Of a stretch of DNA of 64,000 bases, positions 26,633-36,076 are shown in pieces. The notes below the pieces were generated by a model. The model was not told where the DNA came from, made no database searches, and saw only the letters and a program-made list of their open reading frames with translations. How positions within the stretch are numbered: the first letter of the stretch is position 1; every line of letters begins with the position of its first letter. A program made the position numbers and the translations under genes. Source of the DNA: Rhodococcus oxybenzonivorans. Its GTDB lineage: Bacteria; Actinomycetota; Actinomycetes; Mycobacteriales; Mycobacteriaceae. Location of the stretch: positions 4,960,001 through 5,024,000 of the forward strand of contig NZ_CP021354.1 in the NCBI RefSeq assembly GCF_003130705.1, given 5' to 3'.

Positions 26633-28270
26633 ATGACAGCGAAGGCCACCCACTACCGAGGCGGTCGAATCTTCACCGCCGCCGAGCCCGCGTGGGCGGA
26701 GTCGATGATCGTCGAGGACGGCCAACTGACGTACGTCGGGGATACGGTCACCGCAGACGCGCTGACCCGCGACGCCGACATCGTCGAACTCGACGGCGCT
26801 TTCGTGCTGCCCGGGTTCATCGACGCTCACACCCACCTGCTCATGATGGGGCAGTCGCTGCAGAAGGTGGATCTCCAGAGCGCCGTCGATCTGGCCGACA
26901 TCCAGGATCGCATCGGGCGTTTCGCCGCCGACAATCCAGCGGCACCCCGAATTCTGGGGCGCAGCTGGCTGTTTCCGGCCCTCGGCGGCCGTCCGCCCAC
27001 CCGGCGGATGATCGACGCGGTCGAAGCGGACCGCCCCGTGTACCTCGATTCCAACGACGTCCATTCCGTGTGGGTGAACACCGCAGCACTCCGCGAACTG
27101 GGGATCGACGACCACACCCCCGACCCCCTCGGCGGCCGGATCGAACGCGATCCCGCGACGGGCCACGCCACCGGGATGTTGTACGAAACGGCGGTGACCC
27201 AGATCGTGTGGCCCGCCCTCGCGAAGGTGGTCACCGACCACGAACGTGACGTCGCGATCGAGGCGGCGTTCGAGCGGTACCTGGCCGACGGCGTCACCGG
27301 AGCCGTCGACATGGCACTCGGTGCGGAGGAGGTGGCGGCGCTCGAGCGAGCCCTGGCAGCCGGGGACGGCACGTTGCCGCTTCGGGTAGCCGGGCACTGG
27401 CTCGTCACGCGAACCGATTCAACGGAGGAGAACGTCCGTCAGGTCCGCGAGGCCGCGACGTACGCCCAGCGTCTGCAGGGGCCGTGGCTGCGAATGGCCG
27501 GGATCAAGATCATCATCGACGGTGTCATCGACAGCTGCACCGCCACCATGAAGGAACCGTACTCCGACGGCACAAATGCCGAACCGATCTGGGATCTCGA
27601 GTCGCTGGCACCCGTGGTCACCGCGGCAGATGCCGCGGGACTCCAGGTGGCCATGCACGCCATCGGTGACGAGGCCTCGGAGATCGGGCTCACCGCGCTG
27701 GAAAAGGCAATCGCCGTTAACGGAATCCGGCCGCGTCGACACCGCATGGAACACCTCGAGACCATCACGAAAGACAACGTGCAGCGTCTGGCACAACTCG
27801 GTGTCGTCGCCTCGATGCAGCCGGTGCACGCCGACCCGGCGATCCAGGAGAACTGGCGCGCCGTTCTGGGTGACCACCGGGTCGAGCGGGCGTACCCCTG
27901 GCCCGAGATGACCTCGGCGGGCGCGGTCCTGGCGCTGGGTTCCGACGCCCCCACCGCACCGCATCCTCCGCTGCCCAACATGTACGTCGCGACGACGCGC
28001 AAGTCCGCGATCGATCCGACTCTGCCACCCAACCTTCCCGAGTACGCGCTCCCGATGGCGGACGCACTGGCGCACGCGACCCGTGACGCTGCCTACTCGT
28101 GCTGCTGGGACGACCTCACCGGGCAACTCGTCGCCGGCAAGGCGGCCGATTTCGTCGTCCTCGACGGAAACCCGTTCACCGAGGGCACCGGCTCGTTGCT
28201 CACCTCCCGCGTCGGGCTGACCGTCGTGGCGGGCCGGATCTGCCATCGAACCACTCCCCGGCCGCGCTGA
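26633..28270 (+). CDS. YtcJ-like metal-dependent amidohydrolase
   Basis: This protein is 545 residues from ATG 26633 (AGGAAG six bases before). An ATG at 26606 overlaps the MFS stop and is a weaker choice. The amidohydrolase-3 domain has GFIDAHTHLLMMGQSL (metal HxH), KIIIDGVIDSCTATM, HAIGDEASEIG and RHRMEHLETI, and ends with the usual small beta-sandwich (VAGKAADFVVLDGNPF). Members hydrolyse N-acyl or cyclic amides. Context suggests an acylated amine, but no substrate can be read from the sequence. Confidence 0.85.
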   Translation: MTAKATHYRGGRIFTAAEPAWAESMIVEDGQLTYVGDTVTADALTRDADIVELDGAFVLPGFIDAHTHLLMMGQSLQKVDLQSAVDLADIQDRIGRFAADNPAAPRILGRSWLFPALGGRPPTRRMIDAVEADRPVYLDSNDVHSVWVNTAALRELGIDDHTPDPLGGRIERDPATGHATGMLYETAVTQIVWPALAKVVTDHERDVAIEAAFERYLADGVTGAVDMALGAEEVAALERALAAGDGTLPLRVAGHWLVTRTDSTEENVRQVREAATYAQRLQGPWLRMAGIKIIIDGVIDSCTATMKEPYSDGTNAEPIWDLESLAPVVTAADAAGLQVAMHAIGDEASEIGLTALEKAIAVNGIRPRRHRMEHLETITKDNVQRLAQLGVVASMQPVHADPAIQENWRAVLGDHRVERAYPWPEMTSAGAVLALGSDAPTAPHPPLPNMYVATTRKSAIDPTLPPNLPEYALPMADALAHATRDAAYSCCWDDLTGQLVAGKAADFVVLDGNPFTEGTGSLLTSRVGLTVVAGRICHRTTPRPR

Positions 28271-28426
28271 AGGCTGGACAACTCGGCGCGCCAAGCGCTC
28301 TTGTTTTCACCATTTCGTCAGCTGCCACCACCTTGTGAGGCAGCGCACACTGACTACCAGATGCACTACGGACCCCGGCGAATGCTTGTCGGCGGGCCGT
28401 TCGCCCCCACGAGAGGAACGGTACGG

Positions 28427-29857
28427 ATGTCGATCGACGTACTCCAGAACTACATCAATGGCGAGTTCGTCGCCTCGTCGACGACGGAGACCCTCGACTT
28501 GATCAATCCGGTGGACGAGAGTGTCGTCGGCCGTGCGCCGGTGTCCACCAAGTCCGATGTGGACGCTGCCGTCGAGGCGGCGGAGCGAGCCTTCATGTCT
28601 TGGGGCAAGACCACGCCGAGCGTGCGCCAGACGGCACTGCTGAAGCTGGCCGACGCGATCGAGGCGCACAGCGACGAACTCGTCGAGGCGGAGTGCCGCA
28701 ACACAGGGCAGCCCAAACAGGTCATTGCCGACGAGGAGATCAAGGTCGGGGCAGATCAGCTCCGGTTCTTCGCCGGGGCGGCCCGCATGCTCGAGGGCAA
28801 GGCCGCTGGGGAGTACATGGAGGGATTTACGTCTTATGTGCGCCGCGAACCGATCGGCGTCGTCGGACAGGTGACCCCGTGGAATTACCCGTTCATGATG
28901 GCGCTGTGGAAAATCGGCCCCGCCCTGGCCGCCGGCAACACCATCGTCCTCAAGCCCAGCGACACCACCCCGAACAGCACCCTCGTTCTCGCCCGGTTGA
29001 CCAAGGGCATCCTGCCGGATGGCGTGTTCAACGTGGTGCTGGGCAACGGGGAGACCGGTGCGACGCTAGTGGAACACCCCGCGCTCGGGCTCGTGTCGAT
29101 CACCGGGTCGGTGCGCGCCGGCATCGCGGTGGCCGTTTCCGCCGCTCGGCAGCTCAAGCGCGCGCACCTCGAATTGGGCGGCAAGGCGCCTGCCATCGTG
29201 TTCGGTGACGTCGACATCGAGAAGACCGCCGACGGAATCGCCGAAGCGGCGTTCTTCAACGCCGGCCAGGACTGCACCGCGGCCACCCGCGTCCTCGTCC
29301 ACGAGTCGATCCACGACCAGCTCGTCGATGCACTGGTCCGTAAGGCCGAGACGTTGAAGCCGGGACTCCCGGACGACCCGGACACGTTCTACGGTCCACT
29401 CAACAACATCAACCACTTCAACACCGTCAGCGCGAAGATTGCGGATCTGCCCGCCTCCGCCAAGATCGCCACCGGCGGCAGACGTTCCGGCGAGCAGGGC
29501 TTCTTCTTCGAGCCCACCGTGATCACCGGAGTCGACCAGCGCGACGACATCGTGCAGGAAGAGACGTTCGGGCCCATCCTCACCGTGCAAAGCTTCTCGG
29601 ACGAGAAGGAGGCCGTGACCCTCGCCAACGACGTCCGGTACGGTCTGGCGTCGAGCGTGTGGACGCAGGATCACGGTGTCACGCAACGGCTCTCCGCTGC
29701 ACTTGATTTCGGCGCCGTGTGGATCAACTGCCACATCCCGCTCGTCGCCGAAATGCCGCACGGCGGATTCAAGTACTCCGGCTACGGCAAAGACCTTTCC
29801 GGCTACGGCGTCGAGGACTACACCCGCATCAAGCACGTCATGAGCTCACACGACTGA
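28427..29857 (+). CDS. Aldehyde dehydrogenase, probably 4-aminobutyraldehyde dehydrogenase
   Basis: This 476-residue protein starts at ATG 28427 (GAGAGGA upstream; the frame is open to 28301 without a ribosome site). The aldehyde dehydrogenase core shows VTPWNYPFMMALWKIGPALA, general-base Glu in HLELGGKAP, and catalytic Cys in FFNAGQDCTAATR. GFKYSGYGKDLSGYGVEDYT at the end is typical of PatD/Prr-like aminoaldehyde dehydrogenases. It would oxidise the putrescine oxidase product to GABA with NAD. It lies 52 bases before gabT. Confidence 0.88.
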   Translation: MSIDVLQNYINGEFVASSTTETLDLINPVDESVVGRAPVSTKSDVDAAVEAAERAFMSWGKTTPSVRQTALLKLADAIEAHSDELVEAECRNTGQPKQVIADEEIKVGADQLRFFAGAARMLEGKAAGEYMEGFTSYVRREPIGVVGQVTPWNYPFMMALWKIGPALAAGNTIVLKPSDTTPNSTLVLARLTKGILPDGVFNVVLGNGETGATLVEHPALGLVSITGSVRAGIAVAVSAARQLKRAHLELGGKAPAIVFGDVDIEKTADGIAEAAFFNAGQDCTAATRVLVHESIHDQLVDALVRKAETLKPGLPDDPDTFYGPLNNINHFNTVSAKIADLPASAKIATGGRRSGEQGFFFEPTVITGVDQRDDIVQEETFGPILTVQSFSDEKEAVTLANDVRYGLASSVWTQDHGVTQRLSAALDFGAVWINCHIPLVAEMPHGGFKYSGYGKDLSGYGVEDYTRIKHVMSSHD

Positions 29858-29909
29858 CCTCGACTCCCGTTTTCCCATCTACCGTCACGACCCTGAGGAC
29901 TGCACCCTG

Positions 29910-31250
29910 ATGAACGACATCCAGTACCGGCTGCCGCAGAAGCGAGCACTGGTCACCGAGCTTCCCGGCCCGAGGTCGGCGGCCCTCACCGCTCGCCGCC
30001 GCGCCACCGTGGCCGCGGGCGTCGGCTCGAGCGTGCCCGTGTACGCCGCGGACGCGGACGGTGGCGTCATTGTGGACGTCGACGGCAACTCGCTCATCGA
30101 CCTCGGCTCCGGCATCGCCGTCACCAGCGTGGGAGCCTCGGATCCCGCTGTGGCCGAGGCAGTTCGGGAGCAGGTCGGACATTTCACCCACACCTGCTTC
30201 ATGGTCACCCCGTACGAGGGTTACGTGCGGGTCGCGGAGGAACTCGCCGCCCTCACCCCCGGCGATCACGAGAAGCGGACCGTCCTGTTCAACTCGGGCG
30301 CCGAAGCGGTGGAGAACGCGATCAAGGTCGCCCGCCTCGCCACCGGACGCGACGCCGTCGTCGCATTCGACCACGCCTACCACGGCCGCACCAACCTGAC
30401 GATGGCCCTGACCGCCAAGTCGATGCCCTACAAGGCCCACTTCGGTCCCTTTGCTCCCGAGGTCTACCGCCTCCCGATGTCGTACCCGTACCGCGATCAG
30501 GACGGGTTGACCGGCGAGCAGGCCGCCCAGCGGGCCATCAGCCAGATGGAGAAGCAGATCGGCGCCGATTCACTCGCGGCGATCATCATCGAGCCGATCC
30601 AGGGCGAGGGCGGATTCATCGTTCCGGCAGAGGGATTCCTCCCCACTCTGGTCGCCTGGGCGCGCGCCAACGGCGTCGTCTTCATCGCCGACGAGGTGCA
30701 GACGGGGTTCTCCCGCACCGGCGCCTGGTTCGCGTGCGAGCACGAGGACGTGGTCCCGGACATCATCACCATGGCCAAAGGCATGGCCGGCGGTATGCCC
30801 CTCTCCGCGATCACGGGACGGGCCGAACTTCTCGACAAGGTCCACCCCGGCGGACTCGGCGGCACCTACGGCGGCAATCCCGTCGCCTGTGCCGCCGCGC
30901 TCGCCGCCCTCGACACCATGCGGACATTCGACCTGCCGGGCCGGGCTCGGCACATCGCCGACCTCGTCCTGCCGCGGTTGCACGCCCTCGCCGCCGAGGT
31001 CGGTGTGATCGGTGACGTGCGCGGTCGCGGCGCCATGCTCGCGATGGAATTCGTCAAGCCCGGAACCACCGAACCGGACGCGGAGTTGACCAAGGCCATC
31101 GCCGCCCAGGCTCTCGAGCAGGGCGTCATCCTGCTGACGTGCGGTACCTACGGCAACGTGATCCGCCTCCTTCCCCCGTTGGTGATCGGCGACGACCTGC
31201 TCGAGGACGCGTTGACGGTCATCGAGCAGATAGTTCGTTCCTTCGTCTGA
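29910..31250 (+). CDS. gabT: 4-aminobutyrate aminotransferase
   Basis: This 446-residue class-III aminotransferase begins MNDIQYRLPQKRALVTELPG. Key motifs are NSGAEAVENAIKVARLAT, DHAYHGRTN, FIADEVQTGFSRTG (cofactor Asp) and the Schiff-base lysine in TMAKGMAGGMPLSAI. GTYGGNPVACAAALA completes the active site. It moves the amino group of GABA to 2-oxoglutarate, giving succinate semialdehyde and glutamate. A strong hairpin follows immediately, before gabD. Confidence 0.93.
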   Translation: MNDIQYRLPQKRALVTELPGPRSAALTARRRATVAAGVGSSVPVYAADADGGVIVDVDGNSLIDLGSGIAVTSVGASDPAVAEAVREQVGHFTHTCFMVTPYEGYVRVAEELAALTPGDHEKRTVLFNSGAEAVENAIKVARLATGRDAVVAFDHAYHGRTNLTMALTAKSMPYKAHFGPFAPEVYRLPMSYPYRDQDGLTGEQAAQRAISQMEKQIGADSLAAIIIEPIQGEGGFIVPAEGFLPTLVAWARANGVVFIADEVQTGFSRTGAWFACEHEDVVPDIITMAKGMAGGMPLSAITGRAELLDKVHPGGLGGTYGGNPVACAAALAALDTMRTFDLPGRARHIADLVLPRLHALAAEVGVIGDVRGRGAMLAMEFVKPGTTEPDAELTKAIAAQALEQGVILLTCGTYGNVIRLLPPLVIGDDLLEDALTVIEQIVRSFV

Positions 31251-31296
31251 CCCGTGCGCCTTTCTGGTTGCCATCGCTACCAGAAAGGCGCACGGG
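31251..31296. terminator. Hairpin between gabT and gabD
   Basis: A perfect 18-bp stem (CCCGTGCGCCTTTCTGGT and complement) with a 10-base loop begins right after the gabT stop. It would end or dampen transcription into gabD, or protect the upstream message end. Confidence 0.75.
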
Positions 31297-31330
31297 TGCG
31301 AAGCGCCCGCACCCCGACCAGAGGACTCCC

Positions 31331-32785
31331 ATGACTGATTTCGAACGGCTCCGCACCACCCTGCCCACCGGCCTGTGGATCGACGGCGCCCAGACCGACC
31401 CGATCGACGGCGGCACCTTCCCGGTTTACGACCCCGCCACCGGCGAACACCTCGCAGACGTCGCCGACGCGGGCGGCAAGGACGCACTCCGCGCCCTGGA
31501 CTCCGCCGCCGCCGCCGCGGACGAGTGGGCCGCCACCGCACCCCGGCAGCGGTCGATCATCCTGCGTTCGGCATGGGAGAAGGTCATCGAACGCACCGAC
31601 GACCTCGCCCTCCTGATGACGATGGAAATGGGCAAGGCACTGCCGGAGAGCCGCGGCGAGGTGAACTACGGCGCCGAGTTCCTGCGCTGGTTCAGCGAGG
31701 AAGCCGTCCGTATCCAGGGCCGCTACACCACCTCCCCCTCCGGCAACGGACGGATCATGGTCACCAAGGTCCCCGTCGGCCCCACCCTGGCCGTCACCCC
31801 TTGGAACTTCCCGCTCGCCATGGGCACCCGCAAGATCGGTCCCGCCCTCGCCGCCGGCTGCACTATCATCGTCAAACCCGCCGAGGACACCCCGCTGACC
31901 ATGCTGCTGCTCGCCGAGATCTTCGCCGACGCCGGCCTGCCCGCCGGTGTGCTCTCGGTGCTCCCCACCCTCGACGCCGCCGCCGTCACCGCACCTCTCC
32001 TCGCCGACCCGCGACTGCGGAAGGTGACGTTCACCGGCTCCACCCGCGTCGGCAAGATTCTCATCGAGCAGTCCGCCCAGCAGGTGCTGCGCACCTCGAT
32101 GGAGCTCGGTGGCAACGCCCCGTTCGTCGTGTTCGACGACGCCGACATCGATGCCGCAGTCGACGGTGCGATGGCCGCGAAGATGCGCAACGGCGGCGAG
32201 GCCTGCACCTCCGCGAACCGCCTGATCGTCGCCAACTCGGTGCGCGAGGAATTCACCACCAAGCTCACCGAGCGGATCGCCGCACTCACCGTCGGGCCGG
32301 GCAGCCAAGACGGCACCGACGTCGGTCCCCTCGTCAACGACAAGCAACGTCGCAACGTGGCGTCCCTCGTCGACGACGCCGTCGCCGCGGGGGCCCGGGT
32401 CCGCACCGGCGGCAAGTCCGTCGACGGGCCCGGCTACTTCTTCGAGCCGACCGTCATCGACGAGGTACCCGCCGGCGCCCGCATCATCCGGGAGGAAATC
32501 TTCGGACCCGTCGCCGCCATCACCGGTTTCGACACCGAGGCCGAAGCTGTCGCCGCCGCGAACGACACCGAATACGGACTCGCCGCGTACATCTACACGC
32601 AGGACGTCGATCGCGCGTTCCGCGTCGCCGACAAGCTCGAGAGCGGCATGGTCGGCGTCAACCGCGGGGTGATCTCCGACGTCGCAGCACCCTTCGGCGG
32701 CGTCAAACAATCCGGGCTCGGCAGCGAAGGCGGCACCGAGGGCATCGAGGAATACCTCGAGACCAAATACATCGGCTTCGCGTAA
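31331..32785 (+). CDS. gabD: Succinate-semialdehyde dehydrogenase
   Basis: This 484-residue protein starts at ATG 31331 (GAGGAC upstream). The SSADH core shows VTPWNFPLAMGTRKIGPALA, TFTGSTRVGKIL, MELGGNAPFVVFDDAD (base Glu) and MRNGGEACTSANR (catalytic Cys). GGVKQSGLGSEGGTEGIEEY is the GabD-type C-terminus. It oxidises succinate semialdehyde to succinate. Together with gabT it completes GABA degradation to the citric acid cycle. Confidence 0.92.
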   Translation: MTDFERLRTTLPTGLWIDGAQTDPIDGGTFPVYDPATGEHLADVADAGGKDALRALDSAAAAADEWAATAPRQRSIILRSAWEKVIERTDDLALLMTMEMGKALPESRGEVNYGAEFLRWFSEEAVRIQGRYTTSPSGNGRIMVTKVPVGPTLAVTPWNFPLAMGTRKIGPALAAGCTIIVKPAEDTPLTMLLLAEIFADAGLPAGVLSVLPTLDAAAVTAPLLADPRLRKVTFTGSTRVGKILIEQSAQQVLRTSMELGGNAPFVVFDDADIDAAVDGAMAAKMRNGGEACTSANRLIVANSVREEFTTKLTERIAALTVGPGSQDGTDVGPLVNDKQRRNVASLVDDAVAAGARVRTGGKSVDGPGYFFEPTVIDEVPAGARIIREEIFGPVAAITGFDTEAEAVAAANDTEYGLAAYIYTQDVDRAFRVADKLESGMVGVNRGVISDVAAPFGGVKQSGLGSEGGTEGIEEYLETKYIGFA

Positions 32786-32817
32786 ACTCCCCGCCCCGAG
32801 CCAGATCGGAACCGTCA

Positions 32818-33711
32818 ATGATGCGATTGGTCGTTGGATATCTCGCCACCCCCAGCGGGGAGGACGGTCTGGCCCTCGGGGCGCAGCTCGCCCGCAGTCT
32901 CGGTGCCCAGCTCGACATCTGCATGGTGCTCCCGCCGGACCGGACGGTCCCGGCGCGAGTCCCGGCCGAGACCGGCTACGACGACATCCTCGCCTCACGT
33001 GCCCAGCGCTGGCTGGAGGAGGCGAAGTCGTCGGTGCCGAGCGACATCGACGTGGACGTCCACCTCAGCTTCCACGAGTCATTCGCGCAGGGTCTCCTCG
33101 ACGAGGTGACCCGGCTCGGCGCACAGGCCATTGTCGTCGGTGCCGCCGGCGACGGACTCCTGGGGCGGCACTCAATCGGTTCGGTGTCGACGGAGCTGCT
33201 GCACTCGGCACACGTTCCGCTGGCCCTGGCTCCGCGCGGCGCCCGGCATTCCACGGCCAAGCAGATCCGGGAGATCACCTGCGCACTCGGTACCCGCGCC
33301 GGCGCCGACGTGCTGCTGCGAACCGCGGTGAGAACCAGTGAACTCATGCAGGCACCCCTACGCCTGGTGTCGCTGGTGGCGCTGGACCCGCGGAACGACC
33401 TCCGCGACCACCGCGACACACCCGAGGACATCCGCGAACGCGCCGTCGCCCACGCACAGAGCACTCTCGACACGGCACGTTCCGCTCTGCCCGAAGAGTT
33501 TCCGATCTCCGTGCTGATAGCCGACGGCTCCACCGTGGAATCGGCGGTTCGCACACTCGACTGGCAGGACGGCGACCTCGTCATGGTCGGCTCCAGCCGC
33601 CTCGCCCAACCTCATCGACTGTTCCTGGGGTCCACCGCCGCCAAGATGCTCCGTGTCCTGCCGGTACCCATGGTCGTCGTACCGAAGCAGGAGTTCCCGC
33701 ACAGTGAGTAG
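32818..33711 (+). CDS. Tandem universal stress protein
   Basis: This 297-residue protein has two Usp domains (about 3-145 and 155-292). The first ends AIVVGAAGDGLLGRHSIGSV, close to the G2xG9xGS ATP motif. The second has LVMVGSSRLAQPHRLFLGST and then LPVPMVVVPK. A Usp beside an amino-acid/polyamine permease is a common pairing in actinobacteria, and it may modulate the permease at 33767. The start is ATG 32818, with a second ATG next to it. Confidence 0.85.
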   Translation: MMRLVVGYLATPSGEDGLALGAQLARSLGAQLDICMVLPPDRTVPARVPAETGYDDILASRAQRWLEEAKSSVPSDIDVDVHLSFHESFAQGLLDEVTRLGAQAIVVGAAGDGLLGRHSIGSVSTELLHSAHVPLALAPRGARHSTAKQIREITCALGTRAGADVLLRTAVRTSELMQAPLRLVSLVALDPRNDLRDHRDTPEDIRERAVAHAQSTLDTARSALPEEFPISVLIADGSTVESAVRTLDWQDGDLVMVGSSRLAQPHRLFLGSTAAKMLRVLPVPMVVVPKQEFPHSE

Positions 33712-33766
33712 ACCTTCCACCACACCCGCCCCGGATCCACGCTTGTTCCCCACCGGAGGTTCGACC

Positions 33767-35341
33767 ATGACGAACGACGAAGTCGCACAGGGGCCCACCG
33801 CAGGCGGGGTGAGCGCCAAGGGCCTGGCCACCGGCACGGTCGGGACATTGTCCGGCGCGATTCTCGGAATTTCCTCCGTCGCACCTGGTTACACCCTCAC
33901 GGCCAGCATCGGACTGATCGTCGCCGCGGTCGGACTGAAGATGCCCGCCATCTTCATCGCCGGATTCATTCCCATGTTCCTCACCGCCTACGCGTACCGT
34001 GAGCTGAACTCCGAATCACCGGACTGCGGTGCGTCTTTCACCTGGTCGACCAAGGCGTTCGGTCCGTACGTCGGATGGATGTGCGGCTGGGGAATGGTAA
34101 TTGCCACCATCATCGTGCTGTCGAATCTGGCGGCGATCGCCGTCCAGTTCTTCTACCTTTTCATCGCCCGACTGTTCGACAGTCCGGGCATCGCCGATCT
34201 AGCCGGCAACAAAGTGGTCAACGTCGGCACCACACTCGTCTTCATCGGCATCGCAACGTGGATCGCGAGTCGCGGTATCACCACCAGTGAGCGCCTGCAG
34301 GTCGCACTCGTCGGCTTCCAGATGGTGCTCCTCATCGCCTTCGCCGTGGTCGCCCTCGTCCACGTCGGGGCAGGCGACTCGCCCGCGAACCTGTCGTTCG
34401 ATCTCAGCTGGTTCGATCCATTCTCCGGACTTGCCATCGGCGCCTTCGTCATCGGTGTCACCGGCTCGATCTTCGCCTTCTGGGGATGGGACACCTGTTT
34501 GACCCTCGGCGAGGAATCGAAGAACCCCAAGAAGACTCCCGGTCGCGCGGGACTGCTGTGCGTCGCGACGATCCTGCTGACGTACCTGCTGGTGTCGGTC
34601 GCGGCGATGATGTATGCGGGAGTCGGCGAAGAGGGCCTCGGCCTCGGTAACCCGGACAACTCGGAGAACGTGTTCGGCGCTCTCGCAGATCCCGTACTCG
34701 GCAACTGGGGTGGCATGCTGCTGTTCCTCGCCGTGTTCGTCTCCTCGATCGCGAGCCTGCAGACCACCTTCCTCCCGGCAGCGCGCACGATGCTCGCCAT
34801 GGGCGCGTACGGTGCGTTTCCGAAGAAGCTTGCCGAGGTGTCTCCCCGGTTCCTCGTGCCGTCCTACGCCACCGTCGTCGCCGGTGTGGTGACGGCCGTG
34901 TTCTACACAGTGGTCACCTTCCTGTCCGAGAGCGCCCTGCTCGACACCATTGCCGCGCTGGGAATCATGATCTGCTGGTACTACGGCATCACCGCGTTCG
35001 CCTGCGTGTGGTACTTCCGGGGACGGCTGTTCACCAGCGTCCGCAACGCTGTCTTCCGCTTCGTGTTCCCGCTGCTCGGCGGACTCATGCTGCTCGCGGT
35101 CTTCGTCATCTCGGTCGACGAGAGCATGAACCCCGAGAACGGGAGTGGCGCACAGATAGGCGGTATCGGACTCGTCTTCTACCTCGGGTTCGGCATTCTT
35201 CTTCTCGGTGCCGTCCTGATGGTGATCATGCGTTTCCGCAACCCTGCGTTCTTCCAGGGCCGAACCCTCACCCGCGAGACATCGGCGCTGCGGGACGAGA
35301 GCGATCTTGCCTCGGAGCCTGCGCCACCAAGCCTGCGATAA
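33767..35341 (+). CDS. APC-superfamily amino acid/polyamine permease
   Basis: This 524-residue protein starts at ATG 33767 behind CGGAGGT. About twelve membrane segments begin with LSGAILGISSVAPGYTLTAS (the unwound first helix of APC transporters). SPDCGASFTWSTKAFGPYVG is the conserved loop. The cluster predicts import of putrescine, agmatine or GABA. Its last 74 bases overlap the tail of the convergent TetR gene. Confidence 0.88.
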   Translation: MTNDEVAQGPTAGGVSAKGLATGTVGTLSGAILGISSVAPGYTLTASIGLIVAAVGLKMPAIFIAGFIPMFLTAYAYRELNSESPDCGASFTWSTKAFGPYVGWMCGWGMVIATIIVLSNLAAIAVQFFYLFIARLFDSPGIADLAGNKVVNVGTTLVFIGIATWIASRGITTSERLQVALVGFQMVLLIAFAVVALVHVGAGDSPANLSFDLSWFDPFSGLAIGAFVIGVTGSIFAFWGWDTCLTLGEESKNPKKTPGRAGLLCVATILLTYLLVSVAAMMYAGVGEEGLGLGNPDNSENVFGALADPVLGNWGGMLLFLAVFVSSIASLQTTFLPAARTMLAMGAYGAFPKKLAEVSPRFLVPSYATVVAGVVTAVFYTVVTFLSESALLDTIAALGIMICWYYGITAFACVWYFRGRLFTSVRNAVFRFVFPLLGGLMLLAVFVISVDESMNPENGSGAQIGGIGLVFYLGFGILLLGAVLMVIMRFRNPAFFQGRTLTRETSALRDESDLASEPAPPSLR

Positions 35342-35912
35342 GGGTGCGCAGTCCGAACTCGAATGCTGCGTCGGCCCGTCCGGGGTTCGGTCCGGACGTT
35401 GCCAACGCTGCCCGCATCGGCTCGTTCGCCTCCGGGGCGGTCGCCCAGACCACCTCGGGGGCAGCGAGGTCGAGCGCGGAGCCCAGAACGAAGCTGTCGA
35501 CCGTCGTGATGGCGTGGAGAACCTCCGCCGGTGAGAATCCGCCGTCCGAAAAGGCTTGCGCCAGCGCGTTGTACATTCCGAACGCCACACCGGATTGCAC
35601 CGTGTGCGCGGTGAACAGTGGAATCAGCCGAGGATGCTCGGCGTAGTTGCGCCGATACTCGCGCGCCAGGGAAGCCACCGTCTCGCTCCACTTGCCGTCG
35701 GGGTCCGCCACCACGATGCCCGCCATCACGCGGGCGCGCATCAATTCGATGATCTCCGCCCGCCCCGACACGTGGTTGTACAGCGAGGAGGGCCGCACCT
35801 TCAGCCGCTCGGCGAGACCCGGCATCGTGAAGTCACCGGTGAGGTCCACCAGGCGAATGGCCGCTTCCGTGATGATCTCCGGTGACAGCAGCCGCTGTGA
35901 TGGCCGTGGCAT
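35268..35912 (-). CDS. TetR-family transcriptional regulator
   Basis: This protein is 214 residues from ATG 35912 (GAGGGGG upstream; the frame extends to 36008 without support). The N-terminal helix-turn-helix reads TMPGLAERLKVRPSSLYNHV. The C-terminal ligand domain resembles TetR_C groups (YRRNYAEHPRLIPLFTAHTV). It is divergent from the agmatine genes. The palindrome at 36022-36043 in the shared promoter and its two relatives before the MFS gene are its likely operators. The ligand is probably an agmatine-pathway compound (inference). Confidence 0.87.
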   Translation of the reverse strand: MPRPSQRLLSPEIITEAAIRLVDLTGDFTMPGLAERLKVRPSSLYNHVSGRAEIIELMRARVMAGIVVADPDGKWSETVASLAREYRRNYAEHPRLIPLFTAHTVQSGVAFGMYNALAQAFSDGGFSPAEVLHAITTVDSFVLGSALDLAAPEVVWATAPEANEPMRAALATSGPNPGRADAAFEFGLRTLIAGLVAQAPRQDRSRPAAPMSRG

Positions 35913-36021
35913 GAGTGCGCCCCCTCTGGTCGATGTTTCGCTGCCGATGGCGGGGTCGAGCGAGAAAAAGTCGAATTCGACACGTTCCACCCCTTGATCG
36001 TCGAGCACTCACCCACCATAC

Positions 36022-36043
36022 TTAACGAATCCAATTCGTTTTA
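36022..36043. promoter_or_regulatory. TTAACGAAT palindrome, site 3 (TetR-agu promoter)
   Basis: TTAACGAAT-CCA-ATTCGTTTTA is an inverted repeat in the 164-base gap between the divergent TetR and amidase genes. It shares the left arm and spacing with the two sites upstream of the MFS gene. Confidence 0.7.
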
Positions 36044-36076
36044 GGCAGTCGCCGAACCGGACATCCGAGGACCACA

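Noticed and set aside
31277..32998. 573-codon minus-strand frame opposite gabD
   Set aside because: Gly/Asp/Glu-rich antisense product of a well-supported dehydrogenase; no motif or start site.
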